DNA of 64,000 bases from Caldilineaceae bacterium (GCA_022827195.1 JAJDTL010000024.1:62001-126000), one strand, 5' to 3'. Shown: positions 18,216 through 27,682, counted from the stretch's first letter. The notes: generated by a model from the letters alone, not told the origin. A program made the numbers and translations.

Positions 18216-19433
18216 CTACGCCCTGCACTCTTGCATTCCATCGGTCAGGGCCTCGATGACGGTGTCAATCTCCCAATCCTCCATCGCAGCGCAGATGGGA
18301 AGATTGATCTGCTGCTCGAACCACACCTTCTCGCAGATGGGGCTTTCGCCGAACCCGTGGCCCTCAGCCCGGTGCTCCGCGCTGAGGTGAAGCGGCCAGA
18401 AGCGCAAAATGATCTGCACGCCTCGCTCATTATCGAGATACTTGGCGAACCTGTCCCGATCGACGCCGGAATCGGGTTCAACAAAGCAGGTGTACAGATG
18501 CCAGGCGCTCTTGTCCCCCTCGGCGACCTTGACCGGTCGTAGACCGGGGATTTCAGCGATGGCCTCCGTGTAAAGCTGCGCCACGCGCGCCCGCGTCGCG
18601 ATAAAGCCGTCCAACTTGCGCAGCTGAACGCGTCCGACGGCGGCCTGCACGGCGCTCAGACGGTAGTGCGTGCCCAATTCCTCGATGCCCGCATAGTCTT
18701 GCGTCCAGCTGATGCCTGCATGATCGAAGACCTTGGAGTCCGGCTTGGCATAGGGACCAATGCGGTCTGTGCCCCGGTCGACCGTCTCGCCGATTACCCC
18801 CATTGTGCGCAGCGCACCTGCCTCGGCCGCCCACTCGTCGTTGTTTGTTGTCAGCATGCCGCCCTCGCCTAGGGTGGTCATGTTCTTGAGAGAGTGAAAT
18901 GAAAAGCAGCACAGATCGCCGGCGCCGATCTTCTGCCCCCTGTATTCCGTGCCCGCGGCGTGCGCACAATCCTCGACAACGGGAATGTCATGCGCGGCGG
19001 CTATCTTTCTGATGGGGTCCATGTCGGCTGGATTGCCGCCGTGATGAACGAGATATATCGCCTTGGTGCGTTCATTTATTTTGCCCTCAATGGAGTCCGG
19101 GGCGATGTTGAGCGTTTTTGGGTCGATGTCAGCGAAGCGCACGCGAACGCCGCGCGCGATGAGGGCCAATGTCGTCGATTGAAAGCTTTGGGGTGTGCAA
19201 ACGACCTCATCGCCCGGCCCGAGCCGCAGCACCTGCGCACAGAGGTGGAGGGCGGCGGTACACGAACTCACCGAGATGGCGTGCCTGGCCTGACAGTAGG
19301 CGCGAAAGTCCTCTTCAAACGCGGTACGCTCGGGACCCCATGCCAAGCTCTGGCCGGAGGAGATCACGCGTCGGATGGCCTCGATTTCCTCTTCCCCCAA
19401 GATGGCGCCAACGCTGTGCTCCACAACTTTCAT
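18216..19433 (-). CDS. DegT/DnrJ/EryC1/StrS-family PLP aminotransferase
   Basis: 405 residues. Family features: SSCTAALHLC near 56-65 for phosphate binding, VVEDCAHAAG with Asp155 pairing with the PLP ring nitrogen, and SFHSLKNMTTLGEGG with the Schiff-base Lys183. These enzymes usually aminate keto sugars on nucleotides. It is the first gene of the - strand operon that runs through two dehydrogenases to phnX. A strong ribosome site (AGGGAGGG) precedes the ATG. In this setting it might transfer the amino group of an aminophosphonate, replacing PhnW, or act on an amino sugar. That is speculation from neighbours. Confidence 0.88.
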   Translation of the reverse strand: MKVVEHSVGAILGEEEIEAIRRVISSGQSLAWGPERTAFEEDFRAYCQARHAISVSSCTAALHLCAQVLRLGPGDEVVCTPQSFQSTTLALIARGVRVRFADIDPKTLNIAPDSIEGKINERTKAIYLVHHGGNPADMDPIRKIAAAHDIPVVEDCAHAAGTEYRGQKIGAGDLCCFSFHSLKNMTTLGEGGMLTTNNDEWAAEAGALRTMGVIGETVDRGTDRIGPYAKPDSKVFDHAGISWTQDYAGIEELGTHYRLSAVQAAVGRVQLRKLDGFIATRARVAQLYTEAIAEIPGLRPVKVAEGDKSAWHLYTCFVEPDSGVDRDRFAKYLDNERGVQIILRFWPLHLSAEHRAEGHGFGESPICEKVWFEQQINLPICAAMEDWEIDTVIEALTDGMQECRA

Positions 19434-20201
19434 TGCATCCCTCCCTGTACGTCATATCATCCCGCCGGGCTGCGGCATCGGCATCTTGACTTGAAGAACT
19501 ATCTGGAAACGGGAGTTGCTCGGTCCTGATTGGCGTGCCATCTACTGCAGATGGAAACCAGCCACCTGATTCTACACTTGAACCAAAGGGAAAGCCAGCG
19601 CGATCGCCGATTTCGGAAAAGCGGCATTTTTTTGCCCTGTGCAGACGGAATCGCCTGGCAACTCTGGTTTCACCGGGGACTGCGGCCAAATCAACACAGA
19701 GTATGGCGAAACAGAGCAGGCTATCGACGGTCGACAAAGGCGCATGCAGGTTTTGAGTGGATGCGGCCACGTGTCGCAGAGGAGTGCGCGGAGGCTGACC
19801 ACCGGTGGAGTCTGGTAATAAAGTCGTGGAGGATACGCAGCTTTAGGAGATGGCCGCGCCCACCGTGCTGGTATGGGCGGACCCGTGCCCGCACAACCGC
19901 CAATCTCGGATTGCGCCGGGATTGGTTCATCGTTCCGGCGTTCGTTGCAGTTGTGATTGCAGTTGTGAGTGTGGTGGTCTACCGCTGGAATAGACGCGGA
20001 CGTACGGCTATCTGATGCTGGTCAACCAGGGGTATGGCATCCGCACATTCACCGACCGGCTGATGGAAACGGCATGGCCGCGGCGCTAGGATAGGATCGC
20101 GCAGCTGTACGAAATGGAACTGTAGAAGGCCCTTCTGCGCTGGGGATCGCTGACATGTCCAGTTCCGGAAGTTGCTTCATTCGCAGTTGCTCTCCGGTCC
20201 T
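19434..20201. other. 768-bp intergenic region upstream of the DegT operon
   Basis: No supported gene. A 161-codon open frame (19530-20015, + strand) has one hydrophobic run near its end but otherwise reads like chance Arg/Trp-rich translation. From about 20003 another + frame reads TYGYLMLVNQGYGIRTFTDRL, followed by two TAG codons, and could be a decayed gene. I cannot name a family. The promoter of the DegT operon should lie here but I could not fix it. Confidence 0.35.
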
Positions 20202-21188
20202 CTACCTCTGCGTCGCGCGAATATATTCTTGGTCTACGGCATCCATGGTTTGTTGGAAACTCTTTTCTTCGAACAGCCGAACCAGCGGTACGTCTTCATC
20301 AGATGGGTGGATTCCACCGTTCGTGGTCGGGTCCACCATGGCCCCAAGCAGCTGCCGGCGTACCGCGCTGCACCTTGCCAGCAGTTCAGGCGAATTCTCA
20401 GTCCGGTCCCCCAGCCGCTGCCACACCGGCGTGTAGACATACCACAAGTTTTTGCGCCGCACCTGCGATCTGTTGGGCGGGACACAGTGCCACAGCGCGT
20501 TGTGAAACAGGACTGCATCGCCGGCTCTGACCGTCACCTGTCGCGCGCCCGGAACGCCGGCGTCGATCTGCTCGACCTGTTTGAATCTCGTATATGAGGT
20601 GATCGTCAAAGCGTGCTCCAGGCCCTGCGACAACTTGGGAAAGCCATTACGATGGCTGCCGGGCACGACCGTAAAGTTGCCCATGTCGGGCCTGTCCACA
20701 TCGGTCAGAAAGAAGCCAATCCGAGCCCATTGCAACGGCGTCAGCCGGTCAACGCTGGCGAAATAGTACGGTTTGGAGCCGTCCTTGTGCCAGCGGTTGC
20801 CCGGCGTCGGACTCGGCGGGCGGACCATCGCCTCCGACCAGCACAGCTGAATCGCCGCGCCAATCAGCTCGCAAACGATGCCCAGATGGCTGGGATGGTC
20901 GATCAGGTTCAGAAAGGCCTCGCACGGTTCATGGCGCAGTATGGTGCCGTTACTTCCCGGTTCGGCTTGGAACAGGTCCTCAGCCGCGGCGTTGATGATG
21001 TTGACAGCGTGGAACTGCGTGTTGGGATCGCGGCCCAGGCGCTGTGACGCCTCATCCAGACGGTCTACCTCGGCGACCAGCTCCCCTACCTCCTCTGCTG
21101 ACAGAGCGTTCTTGATAACCAGATAGCCATCTTCATCCCACTGCTGCCTCTGTTCAGGCGACATGCGCTGGAATGTCATCGTATCCAT
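20202..21188 (-). CDS. phytanoyl-CoA dioxygenase (PhyH) family protein
   Basis: 328 residues from ATG 21188, preceded by AAGGGAG; an upstream ATG at 21251 adds 21 residues with no ribosome site, so the start is uncertain. Fe(II)/2-oxoglutarate oxygenase core: GYLVIKNALSAEEVGELV at the N-terminus, the iron ligands in WHKDG, the distal His in LWHCV, and the 2-oxoglutarate-binding Arg just after it (RRKNLWYVYTP). Known family members hydroxylate fatty acyl-CoA, ectoine, phosphonates and natural products. The substrate is unknown. It lies downstream of two TIM-barrel isomerases on the same strand. Confidence 0.88.
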   Translation of the reverse strand: MDTMTFQRMSPEQRQQWDEDGYLVIKNALSAEEVGELVAEVDRLDEASQRLGRDPNTQFHAVNIINAAAEDLFQAEPGSNGTILRHEPCEAFLNLIDHPSHLGIVCELIGAAIQLCWSEAMVRPPSPTPGNRWHKDGSKPYYFASVDRLTPLQWARIGFFLTDVDRPDMGNFTVVPGSHRNGFPKLSQGLEHALTITSYTRFKQVEQIDAGVPGARQVTVRAGDAVLFHNALWHCVPPNRSQVRRKNLWYVYTPVWQRLGDRTENSPELLARCSAVRRQLLGAMVDPTTNGGIHPSDEDVPLVRLFEEKSFQQTMDAVDQEYIRATQR

Positions 21189-21310
21189 CCGCTCCCTTGA
21201 CCTTTGAGCATTCAGGTCAGGTACCTCAACCGGCTGCAAAGGTTCCGACATTCAATGCCAGCATCATTCAATTCTAGTCTTCGGCAGGATAGCCGTTTCG
21301 ATGGCCGCAC

Positions 21311-22210
21311 CTATCCGAGACCAATCTGCCGGAAGTATTCACGTGTCCGCTTGGCGATAGGCAACGGTCTGTCGAACGGTGTCGGGTACATGTCCTGCTC
21401 CACAATCGCAAAGCTGTCGTAGTTCAACTCGGCCAACAGGTCGCGCAGCGCCGGAAAGTCGACGGCGCCCCGCCACGGCTCGCAGAAGTAGCCCTGTATG
21501 GTCGTGATTGCGATCGGGGCGCCCTGGCGCGCTACCTCGCGTTGCATTGCCGGATCGACACTCTTGAAATGAAGGTACTCAAGCCTCTCATGGTGTTTTC
21601 GAATGAAGGCCACCGGATCGCTGCCGTGGTAGGCGTGATGGCCGGTGTCCAGCGCCAGACCAATCAGCGCCGGGTCCGTTTCGTCCAGGAGCTTCTCGAT
21701 CTGCTCCTCGTACTCGACGTGCGAGTCGGCGTGAGGATGGAAGACGGTGCGCAGGCCGAAATTCTGCTTGGCGAGGAGCGCGATGGCGTGACTCGTGTCG
21801 ATCAGCGTACGCCAGGATTCCGCGTCGAGTGTGGGCGCCGCTATAGGTTCGCCGCTGTGCTGATCGGTATAGAGGTCATCGATCAGAACGAGATATTTGG
21901 CCCCCAGGCCGGCAAGCAACGCACCCAGGTCGAGAACCGCTTGCTCGATCTCAGGCCACGCCTCGCGTTCTTCCAGCACCGGCATGAAGGCTGCGCCGGT
22001 CAATTTGAGATTGCGTTGGCCCAGTTCGCGCGCCAGCCTGCTGCGGTCGGTTGGAAGATAGCCGTATGGGCCGAGCTCCGTCCACGTATAGCCGGCCTCG
22101 GCAACCTCGTCAAGATAGCGTGTCCAGGGCGTCTGTTTGGGGTCGCTGGCGAACGAGATGCCCCAAGAGGCGGGCGCGCTTCCAAGTTTGACATTCATCT
22201 TCATTCCCAT
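21311..22210 (-). CDS. TIM-barrel sugar isomerase/epimerase, IolE-like
   Basis: 299 residues, AP-endonuclease-2/xylose-isomerase-like TIM barrel. Metal-site segments are visible: TVFHPHADSHVE, LALDTGHHAYHG, LHFKSVDP and IVEQDMYP. SAPASWGI at the start and the DTGHH segment recall inosose dehydratase (IolE), which dehydrates 2-keto-myo-inositol. Start codon choice among ATG 22210, 22204 and 22198 is uncertain. It follows another isomerase (22367) with a 156-bp gap. An inositol role is possible, but no other inositol genes are in the window. Confidence 0.82.
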   Translation of the reverse strand: MGMKMNVKLGSAPASWGISFASDPKQTPWTRYLDEVAEAGYTWTELGPYGYLPTDRSRLARELGQRNLKLTGAAFMPVLEEREAWPEIEQAVLDLGALLAGLGAKYLVLIDDLYTDQHSGEPIAAPTLDAESWRTLIDTSHAIALLAKQNFGLRTVFHPHADSHVEYEEQIEKLLDETDPALIGLALDTGHHAYHGSDPVAFIRKHHERLEYLHFKSVDPAMQREVARQGAPIAITTIQGYFCEPWRGAVDFPALRDLLAELNYDSFAIVEQDMYPTPFDRPLPIAKRTREYFRQIGLG

Positions 22211-22366
22211 CTGGCCCGACGGTCTATCTGCTGATAGGAAACAAGACGTTCGACCTTGCGCCAGCGCGAGACATGACCTTCAGGGTTACAACTGTGCCAC
22301 AAAGCCGTTGAATCAAATAGGACCTCGGTCGGAATTGCGGCACAGGTGCAGTTGCCAAGCCACCCC

Positions 22367-23227
22367 TTATGCTTCGAGGGTTTGCATCAGTTCCAGCATA
22401 TATTCGCGGCCCTGGTAAAGGGCCCGTTCCCATTCATCTGCGTGCGAGTGCAATTCGATACTCAGATAGTGCTCATAGTTCGCTTCTTTGAGTACTTCCA
22501 AAACAGAACGCAGGTCTATGTCCCCTTCTCCCGGAATCTCGTGATGGTGCACCTTTCCCTTTATGTCTGCGATGTGGATGTGCCTGGTATACGGCAACGC
22601 ATCTGCGACTCGCTGCAACAGATCGTCCTCACAACACTGAACATGGGTAATATCCATATTCAGTCTGAATCGGGGAGAACTGATCTCCTCGATAATGGGA
22701 ACTGCTTGAGTCGTCGTTTCTATGAAGCAGCGGCCGCCGCCCATCGATTCCGGCAGCTGCGCCTCCGGCTCGAGTACCAGGACCGCCTCGCCTGAATTTT
22801 GGAGACAGGCGCGTACTCCTTCCGTCAACATCTCCGTCGCTTCTTCAGCCGAAACGCCCGGCTGCCGGATGCCGCTCACGAACTGCACGACCGGAATGGA
22901 GAGGTCGTCAGCCATCTCCAGCGCGGCGCTGATGAGGTCAATTCTTTTCTCGCGTGCTTTCCGGTCGGGCGAAATCAGCGAGGGCTCGAAGGGATCGTCG
23001 CCGAGCAAAAGCGGCCCACCGGAAGACAGAGCCGCCGGCTTGAGCGGCAGCCTCGCAAACAGGTCTTTCAGCTCGTCCAACTCCTTTCGCGTGACATCGA
23101 AAGGGTGCAGGTGGCCGGCGAGATAGGCCAGGTCTATCCCCTCGTATCCAGCTTTAGCGGTCTCTTCGATCGCTCTGTCGAGGGGGAGATTCCGCAAACA
23201 TTGGGTGTTAAAGCTCAACGGAAACAC
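22367..23227 (-). CDS. TIM-barrel sugar phosphate isomerase/epimerase
   Basis: 286 residues from GTG 23227, which has AGGAGG about 6 bases upstream; a TTG at 23242 lies within that site and is rejected. Likely metal ligands lie in VLEPEAQ, NMDITHVQ, HIHIADIKGK and SIELHSH, spaced as in the xylose-isomerase-like family. It probably interconverts a ketose and an epimer or aldose. It lies about 45 bp after the M20 peptidase gene. Substrate unknown. Confidence 0.85.
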   Translation of the reverse strand: MFPLSFNTQCLRNLPLDRAIEETAKAGYEGIDLAYLAGHLHPFDVTRKELDELKDLFARLPLKPAALSSGGPLLLGDDPFEPSLISPDRKAREKRIDLISAALEMADDLSIPVVQFVSGIRQPGVSAEEATEMLTEGVRACLQNSGEAVLVLEPEAQLPESMGGGRCFIETTTQAVPIIEEISSPRFRLNMDITHVQCCEDDLLQRVADALPYTRHIHIADIKGKVHHHEIPGEGDIDLRSVLEVLKEANYEHYLSIELHSHADEWERALYQGREYMLELMQTLEA

Positions 23228-23272
23228 GGGTATCCTCCTCAACTTCCATTAGGAGTTCTGCGCGGCAAGTCG

Positions 23273-24670
23273 TCACAGGCAGAGTCTCGTGATCAGCTCG
23301 TAGAGGATGTGCAGGGCGCGGTTGATGCTGTAGAGGGCGACGCGTTCGTTGGTGCAGTGGCCGCCGCTGTTTCGCCCGGCGGGCGTCATGCTGATCGAGG
23401 GGAAGAAGCCGTATACGGCCCGGTCCGGCGCGCGCAGAAAGCGCACGTCGGTGGCGCCGCCCAGAAGCAAAGGAACGACAACTGTGCCGGGCGAGAGGTC
23501 CTCGTAGAGGTCGCGGATGGCGCGAAAGAGGGCGGTGTCGCTGGATGATTCCCAGGCAAAGAAGCTCTCCTCGACTTCGCCGATCTCAAGATCATCGATC
23601 CCGTCGAGGCGGGCGCGTATCAGGTCGAGCACGTTTTCGATGCTCTCTCCTGGCAGGAAGCGGACGTTGCAGTGGAGCTTCACTTCGGTCGGGTAGGCGT
23701 GCTCGCTCTCACCGCCCTGCACCATCGTCGGCACGATTGAGTTGTAGAGCGACGGTTCGAACCAGCCGGCCAGGCCCGGGGAGGAGCGGCGGAGGGCGGC
23801 CATGCCCCCTTCGCGTGTGTCGTCCTTTAGCAGGGCGTAGAGAGCATTCTGGACGGGCGCGGTCTGGCCGGGCGCAAGCGTCTCGATCGAGAGAGCGACG
23901 GTCTCCGTCAGGGTCGATGAGAGCCGCATCTCTTCCAGCCGGGCGAGGACCTGTCCCAGCCTGCTCATGGCGCCGTTGGGGATGATGCGGAGGGAGTGGC
24001 CGCCCGGGGCGCGCAGGGTGATGGTCAGCTCGAAGGCGCCCTTCTCGGCCGTGGCGACAGCGCAATATTTGCCCTGTGGCGCAGGCACCTCACCGCCGCC
24101 GCCTTCGCCGAGGACGTACTCGGCATCGACTTCGTCACGGCGGTTTTCGGCCAGCCAGCCCATCCCGTTCTGCCCGCCGGTCTCTTCGTCGGCACAGGCT
24201 GCCAGGACGAGGTCGCGTTTGAGATTGAGCCCGCGGCGTTTGGCCAGGACGAGCATCATGGCCTGCGTGGCGACGCGGTGTTTGCAGTCCATGGCGCCGC
24301 GTCCCCACACGAAGCCGTCCCTGAGCGTAGCCGAGAAGGGCTCGACATCCCAGCCGGCGGGCGTGGCGGGCACGACGTCGAGGTGGGAGACGAGGAGCAG
24401 GGGACGGCCGCCGCTGCCGTCGCCGGGCACGCGCGCCAGCACACTGCTGCGATGGGGCTGGGGCCCGGCGACCTCAGATTCGATGCCCTCGCTGACGAGA
24501 ATATCGTGGAGGAACTGGGCGGCGGGGCGCTCGTTGCCGGGGGGATTGGAGGTGTCGAAGCGCACCAGGTTTTGCAGCCAGCCGGTTGTCTCCTCGAGGA
24601 CATCCTGCCAGTGGGCCGGGGCCCAGTCGTCGGTGTTTCCGACCGTTACGCCGTGGTCCTGGTTGGCCAT
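23273..24670 (-). CDS. M20-family metallopeptidase (ArgE/DapE/carboxypeptidase-like)
   Basis: 465 residues. Two-zinc amidohydrolase motifs: SHLDVVP with His96 and Asp98, GRGAMDCK with bridging Asp128, and DEETGG with catalytic Glu162 and ligand Glu163. The dimerisation domain contains RAPGGHSLRIIPNGA. GAGGAG-type ribosome site (GAGGAG) precedes the ATG. No signal peptide, so cytoplasmic. These enzymes release an acyl or amino acid group from N-acyl amino acids or dipeptides. It sits between an isomerase and an aldo/keto reductase and not far from a peptide-type ABC importer, so a dipeptide substrate is plausible. Confidence 0.9.
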   Translation of the reverse strand: MANQDHGVTVGNTDDWAPAHWQDVLEETTGWLQNLVRFDTSNPPGNERPAAQFLHDILVSEGIESEVAGPQPHRSSVLARVPGDGSGGRPLLLVSHLDVVPATPAGWDVEPFSATLRDGFVWGRGAMDCKHRVATQAMMLVLAKRRGLNLKRDLVLAACADEETGGQNGMGWLAENRRDEVDAEYVLGEGGGGEVPAPQGKYCAVATAEKGAFELTITLRAPGGHSLRIIPNGAMSRLGQVLARLEEMRLSSTLTETVALSIETLAPGQTAPVQNALYALLKDDTREGGMAALRRSSPGLAGWFEPSLYNSIVPTMVQGGESEHAYPTEVKLHCNVRFLPGESIENVLDLIRARLDGIDDLEIGEVEESFFAWESSSDTALFRAIRDLYEDLSPGTVVVPLLLGGATDVRFLRAPDRAVYGFFPSISMTPAGRNSGGHCTNERVALYSINRALHILYELITRLCL

Positions 24671-24718
24671 GCCGTTTTCTCCTCAGTTTGCTGGCAGATT
24701 GCGCCGCTTCTGTCGCGA

Positions 24719-25753
24719 TCAGTCGCGATGGCCGCCGTAAAAGGGGCTATCCCGGTAACAGAAAAGGTCCCAGAAGTTCATCGGGTAGGGGGCGGGCAGT
24801 TTGCTGGCCTCGTTCAATTGCTGCATCTCCTCGTCGGAGAGGCACAGGTCGAGCGCGGCCATGTTCGCGTCGTACTGCTGCTGGTTTCTGGCTCCGATGA
24901 GGACAACGTCGCAGGTCCCCGATTGCAGCAGCCAGCGAATGGCAACCGTGGGAATCGTCGCTCCGTGACGGCCGGCGATGGCTTCCACCAGGTCGAGGGT
25001 ATTCCAGTTGCGCTCGACGGCCAGGCTCTTCCAGGAGCTGCTCTCGGTGTCGATGTTCGCTGCCGTGCGCGATTCGGGGGGAGGTCCTTCGTCGCCGCGG
25101 CTGTAGCGGCCGGTGAGAAAACCCTGGGCGAGCGCGCCCCAGGCGATGATGGAGACGTTCTGATCGCGGCAGGCGGGAATGACGGCGAACTCGGCTACGC
25201 GGTCGGCCAGCGTGTACCAGATCTGGTTGGATACGAGCGGTGTGAGGCCGAACTGGCGGGCATACATATTGGCCTTGACCACCTGCCAGCCGCCCCAGTT
25301 GCTGACGCCGGCGTAGCGGATTTTGCCGGCGCGCACGAAGTCGTCGAGGACGCGCATCGTCTCTTCGATCGGTGTGTAAGGGTCCTGCACGTGGCACTGG
25401 TAGAGATCGATGTAGTCGGTGCCGAGGCGTCTGAGACTGTCCTCGACATTGGTTGTCAGATACGCGCGCGAGAGGCCGAATGCGTTGGGCCGCATCGGTT
25501 TTTCCACCAGCCAGGCGCCCTTTGAGCCGACGACGAAGCGGTCGCGGCGGCCGCGGATGATTCTGCCCACGGAGAGCTCGGAGAGACCGCCGCCGTAGAT
25601 GTTGGAGGTGTCGAGGAAGTTGCCGCCGGCGTCCAGGTAGATGTCGGCCATGTCGCGGCTTTCCTGGTCGGTCATCCAGGTGCCGAAGGGGATGGCCCCG
25701 AGGGCGAGGCGCGAAACCTCCAGGCCTGAGTGCCCCAGATTGCAGTATTCCAC
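24719..25753 (-). CDS. aldo/keto reductase
   Basis: 344 residues; GTG start at 25753 with AGGAGG 6-7 bases upstream. Standard barrel with the catalytic tetrad: Asp in FLDTSNIYG, Tyr in NIYGG, Lys in VGSKGAW and His in LYQCHVQ. NADP(H)-dependent reduction of sugar aldehydes or ketones is usual for the group. It follows the GH127-like gene by about 50 bp and precedes the M20 peptidase by about 48 bp, so it is probably co-transcribed. Confidence 0.9.
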   Translation of the reverse strand: MEYCNLGHSGLEVSRLALGAIPFGTWMTDQESRDMADIYLDAGGNFLDTSNIYGGGLSELSVGRIIRGRRDRFVVGSKGAWLVEKPMRPNAFGLSRAYLTTNVEDSLRRLGTDYIDLYQCHVQDPYTPIEETMRVLDDFVRAGKIRYAGVSNWGGWQVVKANMYARQFGLTPLVSNQIWYTLADRVAEFAVIPACRDQNVSIIAWGALAQGFLTGRYSRGDEGPPPESRTAANIDTESSSWKSLAVERNWNTLDLVEAIAGRHGATIPTVAIRWLLQSGTCDVVLIGARNQQQYDANMAALDLCLSDEEMQQLNEASKLPAPYPMNFWDLFCYRDSPFYGGHRD

Positions 25754-25804
25754 GGTTGACCTCCTGCCGGTTCAGGACGGAATTCCGCTACGGCGCGCGC
25801 GGCG

Positions 25805-27682
25805 CTACCAGTCGAGGGTCTGCTCGTCCATGTAGCGGGTCGTCTTTTTCCAGAGCGTAACGTTGTCGCGGTAGTGGTCGCGCTGGTAGAGCGGGCAGAG
25901 TTTGCCCGGCGGATCGATGTAGACGATGTCGTGCCCCTTGCGCACGAGAAGGTACCAGCGGTTGTTGATGGTCACGCGGTCGGTGCGTTCGCCGATGGGA
26001 AAGTTGAGGCGCACCGACTGCTTGCCGCGCACGTCGCCGACCTGGGCGTAGCGGCCGTCGAAGGTGATCTCTCTCGCGCTGTCGTCAACGAAGCAGCTCA
26101 CCTGGCCCAGGTCGACCCAGGCCGGCATCCGCACGGCCAGCCTGCAGTCGCGTTTGACGTGGAGGTCGACCTGCCCGTTGTAGGGGATGTGGCTGTCGAC
26201 GTCAACGGCCCCGTGCGTGCGGTTGAGCAATAGGTTGACGTTGACGCGGTCCCCATTCGTGCCGACGATGCCGCGCCAAACTTCGTATAGACCGCGGACA
26301 GCGTTGGCGGTGCAGCAGTGCATGATGCCCTGCACGTGGCCGAGGCGGTCGCCGAAAGGGGTGCCTTCGAGGAAGCGGGTGAGCATGAAGTCGATCCAGT
26401 CGTTGGGGGCTTGCCAGCCGGCGTAGGCGCCGATGTTGCGCTCGCCGACCCGTTCGGTGGTCATAGGCCAGCGGGCACTGCTGTCGCGGTCGATCTGTGA
26501 GGGCGGTTGGCCTAGGTGGAGGCGGTAAATCCAGTCGGCGCGGGTCAGCTGCCCCTCGGCGAGCTGGTTTCGGGTCCAGTGGTCGGCGTCGTCCCAGTAG
26601 TGGTCGCCTAATCCGGCCTCGGCCTGGCGCACGGCAATGCGGACCATGTCTCCGACCTCGCACAGCTCGCAGGACTGGTGATGGTCTATGACCGATTCGG
26701 GGAAGAATCCGGTGATCGGCTCGCCGTGCTGGATGGCAACGGGGAAGGCCTGCGCGGCAAAATCAAGGATCTCCTGGTCGCCGCTGGCGAGGGCGTATTC
26801 GAGGCAGGTGAGGATGGTCATGGCGTGGTGGTGGAAGTGGACGACGTCGTGGCGGGGGCCGCTGGGGTCGGGGTTGTCGGGCAGAAAGCGGTAGTTGGCG
26901 TCGAAGTACTGGCCCTCGCGGACGATGTAGCGGCAAATCTTTCCGGCCAGATCGAGCGAAGGCTGGTAGCCGCTGACGCGGTAGAAGTCGATCAGGCGGC
27001 GGCCCGGCCAGGTGGCGTAGGCGGCGAAGGTGCCGAGGGGTCGGGGCTGCGCGGGGTCGCCGCGCTGGCCTGGGGCGAAGACCCACTGGGGAATGTAGGC
27101 CATGTCCTCTTTGTATGGCACGGAGAGCCTGCCGAGCCCGTCGACAATGTCGCGGCCGATCGGTTCCCAGAAGGAGCGATCGTCGAGGACGGCAAGCGTG
27201 GAGGCGACGCCGAGCGCGATGCCGTTGACCTGCTGGTCGATCATCTGGTCGCCTTCGAGGCCGCCGGGGATGTCGGGCCGGATCAGCCCGGGTCCATTGA
27301 CCGGCGAGGCGACCTGCCCGTCGGAGCCAATCATGCGCAGCAGCACCTCGCGCCAGCGGTCCTCGACGTGGATGCCCTGTTCCGACCCGCACATGATGCG
27401 CATGCGCGGCATGGCTTCGAGGAACTTGAGCGTGATGCCGGTGTCGGAGCCGTCATGGTACATGACGGGCGGGTTGAAGCGGAACGAGGCCTTCCAATAG
27501 ACCCGGTAGTCGGCTTCGGGGTCGGTCGGTTCCACCATGCCGTTGACGGCGAGCCGGGCGCGTTCGGCGAGGTCGAGGGTGGCGGGCGTCCAGGCTTCGT
27601 TCCGGAGCCCTCGCCGCAGGCTCTGCGGCGGAAGAGGCGCGTCGGGCCGGATGTATAAGAGCTCGTGAGAGGTATCTGCCAT
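25805..27682 (-). CDS. GH127-like protein (beta-L-arabinofuranosidase family, zinc-cysteine site intact)
   Basis: 625 residues; ATG with AGGAG upstream. The central part is an alpha/alpha barrel (long helices with HFHHHAMTI, HHQSCELCEVGD). Glu339-x-Cys341 and Cys456-Cys457 (HCCTANAVRGLYEVW) match the Zn(Cys)3-Glu site of HypBA1, where the first Cys of the CC pair is the nucleophile. So the enzyme is probably active on an L-arabinofuranoside-like or related sugar. No signal peptide. It lies 31 bp after the OppF gene stop region on the same transcript direction, linking it to the importer at 27714-34532. Confidence 0.78.
   Translation of the reverse strand: MADTSHELLYIRPDAPLPPQSLRRGLRNEAWTPATLDLAERARLAVNGMVEPTDPEADYRVYWKASFRFNPPVMYHDGSDTGITLKFLEAMPRMRIMCGSEQGIHVEDRWREVLLRMIGSDGQVASPVNGPGLIRPDIPGGLEGDQMIDQQVNGIALGVASTLAVLDDRSFWEPIGRDIVDGLGRLSVPYKEDMAYIPQWVFAPGQRGDPAQPRPLGTFAAYATWPGRRLIDFYRVSGYQPSLDLAGKICRYIVREGQYFDANYRFLPDNPDPSGPRHDVVHFHHHAMTILTCLEYALASGDQEILDFAAQAFPVAIQHGEPITGFFPESVIDHHQSCELCEVGDMVRIAVRQAEAGLGDHYWDDADHWTRNQLAEGQLTRADWIYRLHLGQPPSQIDRDSSARWPMTTERVGERNIGAYAGWQAPNDWIDFMLTRFLEGTPFGDRLGHVQGIMHCCTANAVRGLYEVWRGIVGTNGDRVNVNLLLNRTHGAVDVDSHIPYNGQVDLHVKRDCRLAVRMPAWVDLGQVSCFVDDSAREITFDGRYAQVGDVRGKQSVRLNFPIGERTDRVTINNRWYLLVRKGHDIVYIDPPGKLCPLYQRDHYRDNVTLWKKTTRYMDEQTLDW

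Noticed and set aside
19530-20015. 161-codon + strand open frame with one hydrophobic run
   Set aside because: Composition is Arg/Trp-rich like a chance frame, no ribosome site and no family pattern; kept only as a note in the intergenic entry.
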